The notes beneath the pieces were generated by a model. That model was not told the DNA's origin. It worked only from the letters and a program-made list of their open reading frames with translations, and ran no database searches. Shown here piece after piece: positions 7,022-8,148 of a DNA stretch of 8,148 bases. Numbering within the stretch: the first letter of the stretch is position 1; each line of letters begins with the position of its first letter. The stretch lies in NCBI GenBank assembly GCA_945947045.1, contig CAMEXG010000088.1:1-8148 (forward strand). Direction: 5' to 3'. This stretch comes from an uncultured Spirochaetales bacterium. Lineage in GTDB: Bacteria; Spirochaetota; Spirochaetia; Sphaerochaetales; Sphaerochaetaceae. The translations under genes were made by a program, and so were the position numbers.

Positions 7022-7873
7022 TTACTTGTTGAAGTATTCCTCTTCGTCGGAATCTTCTTCTTCCTCTTCCTTCTCTTCACTTGGTGTGTAGTTGGAATAG
7101 TCTTCGATGATCTCATCCTTCTCTTCTGGAGTTGGATTAGCTTCTGCCATTTCTTCCTCATCTTCGAGGGATTCGATGATCTGGATGCCAGCTTCACTGT
7201 CTGCGTCGATTACAGCGTTAGCGATAATCTCGACAAAGAGAGAAATAGCTCTGATAGCATCATCGTTGCCAGGAATTGGATATGTGATGTCTGTAGGATC
7301 ACAGTTTGTATCTACGACTGCGATGACTGGGATACCAAGTCTCTTTGCTTCAGCAACTGCAAGAGCTTCCTTCTTTGTGTCGATGACAAAGAGTGCACCA
7401 GGAAGATCCTTCATGTCCTTGATACCGCCAAGGTCTCTTTCAAGCTTAGCCATTTCTTTTGTGCGGAGAGCGACTTCCTTCTTTGTGAGGGAATCGAATG
7501 TTCCGTCAGCCTGCTCTCTTTCAAGCTTCTTAAGCTTTGCAACAGACTTCTTGATTGTTGTGAAGTTTGTAAGCATACCGCCAAGCCATCTGTTGGAGAC
7601 GTAAGGCATACCACATCTCTTAGCTTCTGTCTCGATAGCCTGCTGTGCCTGCTTCTTTGTACCGACGAAAAGAATCTGCTTGTCGTTCTTTACCTGAGCT
7701 CTAACTGCTTCGTAAGCTTCAACGATACAAGCACTTGTCTTCTGAAGGTCGATGATATGGATTCCGTTTCTTTCTGTGAAAATGAAACGAGCCATCTTTG
7801 GATTCCATCTTTTTGTCTGATGGCCGAAATGTACGCCTGACTCAAGCAGGCTCTTCATTGTTACTACTGCCAT
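7022..7873 (-). CDS. rpsB: 30S ribosomal protein S2 with long acidic C-terminal tail
   Basis: S2 sits on the back of the small subunit near the mRNA exit and assembles late, with S1. I start it at ATG 7873-7871 (283 residues): MAVVTMKSLLESG fits the family start, and AAAGGAG (7888-7882) is eight bases upstream. An in-frame GTG at 7882-7880 abuts that site and cannot use it. Family landmarks are GVHFGHQTKRWNPKM near the N-terminus, IHIIDLQKT, VSNRWLGGMLTNF (about 92-104), and IPVIAVVDTNCDPT near 182-195. The usual fold ends around residue 225-232. Beyond it is a tail of roughly 50 residues dominated by Glu and Asp, ending in EEYFNK; E. coli S2 (241 aa) has only a short end here. First gene of the operon; its 5' leader shows possible control elements. 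Confidence 0.98.
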   Translation of the reverse strand: MAVVTMKSLLESGVHFGHQTKRWNPKMARFIFTERNGIHIIDLQKTSACIVEAYEAVRAQVKNDKQILFVGTKKQAQQAIETEAKRCGMPYVSNRWLGGMLTNFTTIKKSVAKLKKLEREQADGTFDSLTKKEVALRTKEMAKLERDLGGIKDMKDLPGALFVIDTKKEALAVAEAKRLGIPVIAVVDTNCDPTDITYPIPGNDDAIRAISLFVEIIANAVIDADSEAGIQIIESLEDEEEMAEANPTPEEKDEIIEDYSNYTPSEEKEEEEEDSDEEEYFNK

Positions 7874-7881
7874 AGTAGTCA

Positions 7882-7888
7882 CTCCTTT
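7882..7888 (-). promoter_or_regulatory. rpsB ribosome binding site
   Basis: On the minus strand AAAGGAG lies eight bases before ATG 7873. It decides the start: the upstream in-frame GTG at 7882-7880 overlaps the last base of this site and so cannot be served by it. Confidence 0.9.
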
Positions 7889-7979
7889 CGCAAACCCTTT
7901 TTACTTGGAATAATCCAAGTTTCGGTTCCCTTGCACTAGATCTCTTCCATACGGAAGGAAATTCGGCTGCTACGCAACC
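7889..7979 (-). promoter_or_regulatory. Structured 5' leader of rpsB mRNA (three hairpins)
   Basis: The minus-strand leader can form three successive small hairpins: 7979-7965 (GGTTGC/GCAGCC with one G-U pair, loop GTA), 7957-7944 (CTTCC/GGAAG, loop GTAT) and 7920-7903 (ACTTGGA/TCCAAGT, loop TTAT). The last ends 14 bases before the Shine-Dalgarno site. None is followed by a T run on this strand, so they are not classic terminators. Leaders of ribosomal protein operons often bind the first-encoded protein for feedback control, and S2 is known to do so in E. coli; that this leader does the same is inference, and I do not recognise a named motif. Confidence 0.4.
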
Positions 7980-7996
7980 TGTTGTATGCTACAACA
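7980..7996. repeat. 17 bp inverted repeat over the predicted -10 box
   Basis: TGTTGTA and TACAACA form perfect 7-base arms around a 3-base centre. The predicted -10 TAGCAT of the rpsB promoter spans the centre and the inner arms, a usual place for a repressor operator. It is unlikely to be a transcribed hairpin if transcription starts near 7979. The symmetry is seen directly; operator function is inference. Confidence 0.5.
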
Positions 7997-8014
7997 TATA
8001 AAATATGACATCAA
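7986..8014 (-). promoter_or_regulatory. Predicted sigma-70-type promoter of the rpsB operon
   Basis: On the minus strand TTGATG (8014-8009) and TAGCAT (7991-7986) are separated by 17 bases; each matches four of six bases of the standard -35 and -10 boxes. Transcription would begin near 7980-7978, giving a leader of about 105 nt before rpsB. The surrounding DNA is AT-rich, so other pairs can be drawn (for example TTGTTA 8094-8089 with TATGTT 16 bases further on). This one has the best spacing and the most suitable distance, and its -10 lies inside an inverted repeat. Confidence 0.45.
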
Positions 8015-8045
8015 GGGGATATTGTCGGTGTTTTGTGAATAATTG

Positions 8046-8075
8046 TTGGCAAATTTCCGAATCTACGTGTAACAT
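8046..8075 (+). promoter_or_regulatory. Weak candidate plus-strand promoter
   Basis: TTGGCA (8046-8051, five of six) and TAACAT (8070-8075, four of six) are 18 bases apart and face a possible gene beyond the right edge. The match is modest in AT-rich DNA and rests on a gene I cannot see. Confidence 0.22.
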
Positions 8076-8087
8076 ATAGCTGAGTAT

Positions 8088-8099
8088 TTTGTTAACAAA
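8088..8099. repeat. 12 bp perfect palindrome upstream of the rpsB operon
   Basis: TTTGTTAACAAA is its own reverse complement. It lies in AT-rich intergenic DNA about 75 bp upstream of the predicted rpsB -35 box. It could be an operator or chance; palindromes are more frequent in AT-rich DNA. Confidence 0.35.
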
Positions 8100-8131
8100 T
8101 GGAATATAACCTTCTAGGTTTTATTATATTA

Positions 8132-8144
8132 TCCGTAATACGGA
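8132..8144. repeat. 13 bp inverted repeat at the right edge
   Basis: TCCGTA and TACGGA are perfect 6-base arms around one A. It adjoins the purine-rich GGAGGGA end of the window (8142-8148), which resembles a plus-strand Shine-Dalgarno site. A hairpin here could overlap the ribosome binding site of a gene beginning just outside the window, but that gene is not visible. Confidence 0.35.
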
Positions 8145-8148
8145 GGGA

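Noticed and set aside
7022..7200. Tandem repeat or microsatellite at the rpsB 3' end
   Set aside because: The CTT/CCT-rich plus strand simply encodes Glu and Asp codons on the minus strand; no exact repeat unit persists.
7107..7604. Open frame of 165 codons on the plus strand opposite rpsB
   Set aside because: It is antisense to a highly conserved gene, is Ser/Ala/Phe-rich as expected for a shadow of biased codons, and has no recognisable domain.
7880..7882. GTG start for rpsB giving three more residues
   Set aside because: It abuts the Shine-Dalgarno site, while the ATG at 7873 has ideal spacing and the family N-terminus.
8108..8132. AACCT/AGGTT hairpin followed by TTATTATATT as a plus-strand terminator
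   Set aside because: The stem has only five pairs and the T run is interrupted by A; no plus-strand gene lies to its left to be terminated.

Overview
The window is ordinary chromosomal housekeeping DNA from a bacterium, at a moderate-to-low GC content (roughly low-to-mid 40s percent by eye). It holds nine protein genes and a 275 bp intergenic region at the right end. Gene order (rpsB-tsf-frr-uppS-cdsA-dxr-rseP with no pyrH between tsf and frr) and an rplI-dnaB pair carrying a charged Ala/Lys/Glu tail on L9 suggest a spirochaete, probably from the Treponema/Sphaerochaeta side. That placement is an inference from gene order and protein style and was not tested by any search.

Left part (1-1641, plus strand): the 3' end of rplI (ribosomal protein L9) is followed six bases later by a complete dnaB (replicative helicase). 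This looks like the end of an rpsF-ssb-rpsR-rplI-dnaB type cluster, the rest of which would lie to the left.

Middle and right (1643-7873, minus strand): one tightly packed seven-gene operon read from right to left: rpsB (S2), tsf (EF-Ts), frr (ribosome recycling factor), uppS (undecaprenyl diphosphate synthase), cdsA (CDP-diacylglycerol synthase), dxr (DXP reductoisomerase) and rseP (site-2 membrane protease). The first three are separated by 9-29 bp and have strong Shine-Dalgarno sites. The last four are chained by 4-base ATGA/GTGA overlaps. The operon joins translation (S2, EF-Ts, RRF) to envelope lipid supply: Dxr commits carbon to the MEP isoprenoid pathway, UppS makes the C55 carrier lipid from isoprenoid units, CdsA makes the phospholipid precursor, and RseP is a membrane protease of envelope signalling. 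dnaB and rseP meet tail to tail with a single base between their stop codons.

Right edge (7874-8148): non-coding. It holds a plausible promoter for the rpsB operon whose -10 box lies inside a 17 bp inverted repeat, then a leader of about 105 nt with three small hairpins, the rpsB ribosome binding site, and further upstream two more palindromes. The last bases look like a Shine-Dalgarno sequence for a plus-strand gene starting just outside the window. I found no mobile element, CRISPR array, tRNA, rRNA or undescribed multi-gene system. The points worth a second look are regulatory (promoter/leader), the altered CdsA signature, the acidic S2 tail, the missing pyrH and the terminator-free convergent gene ends.
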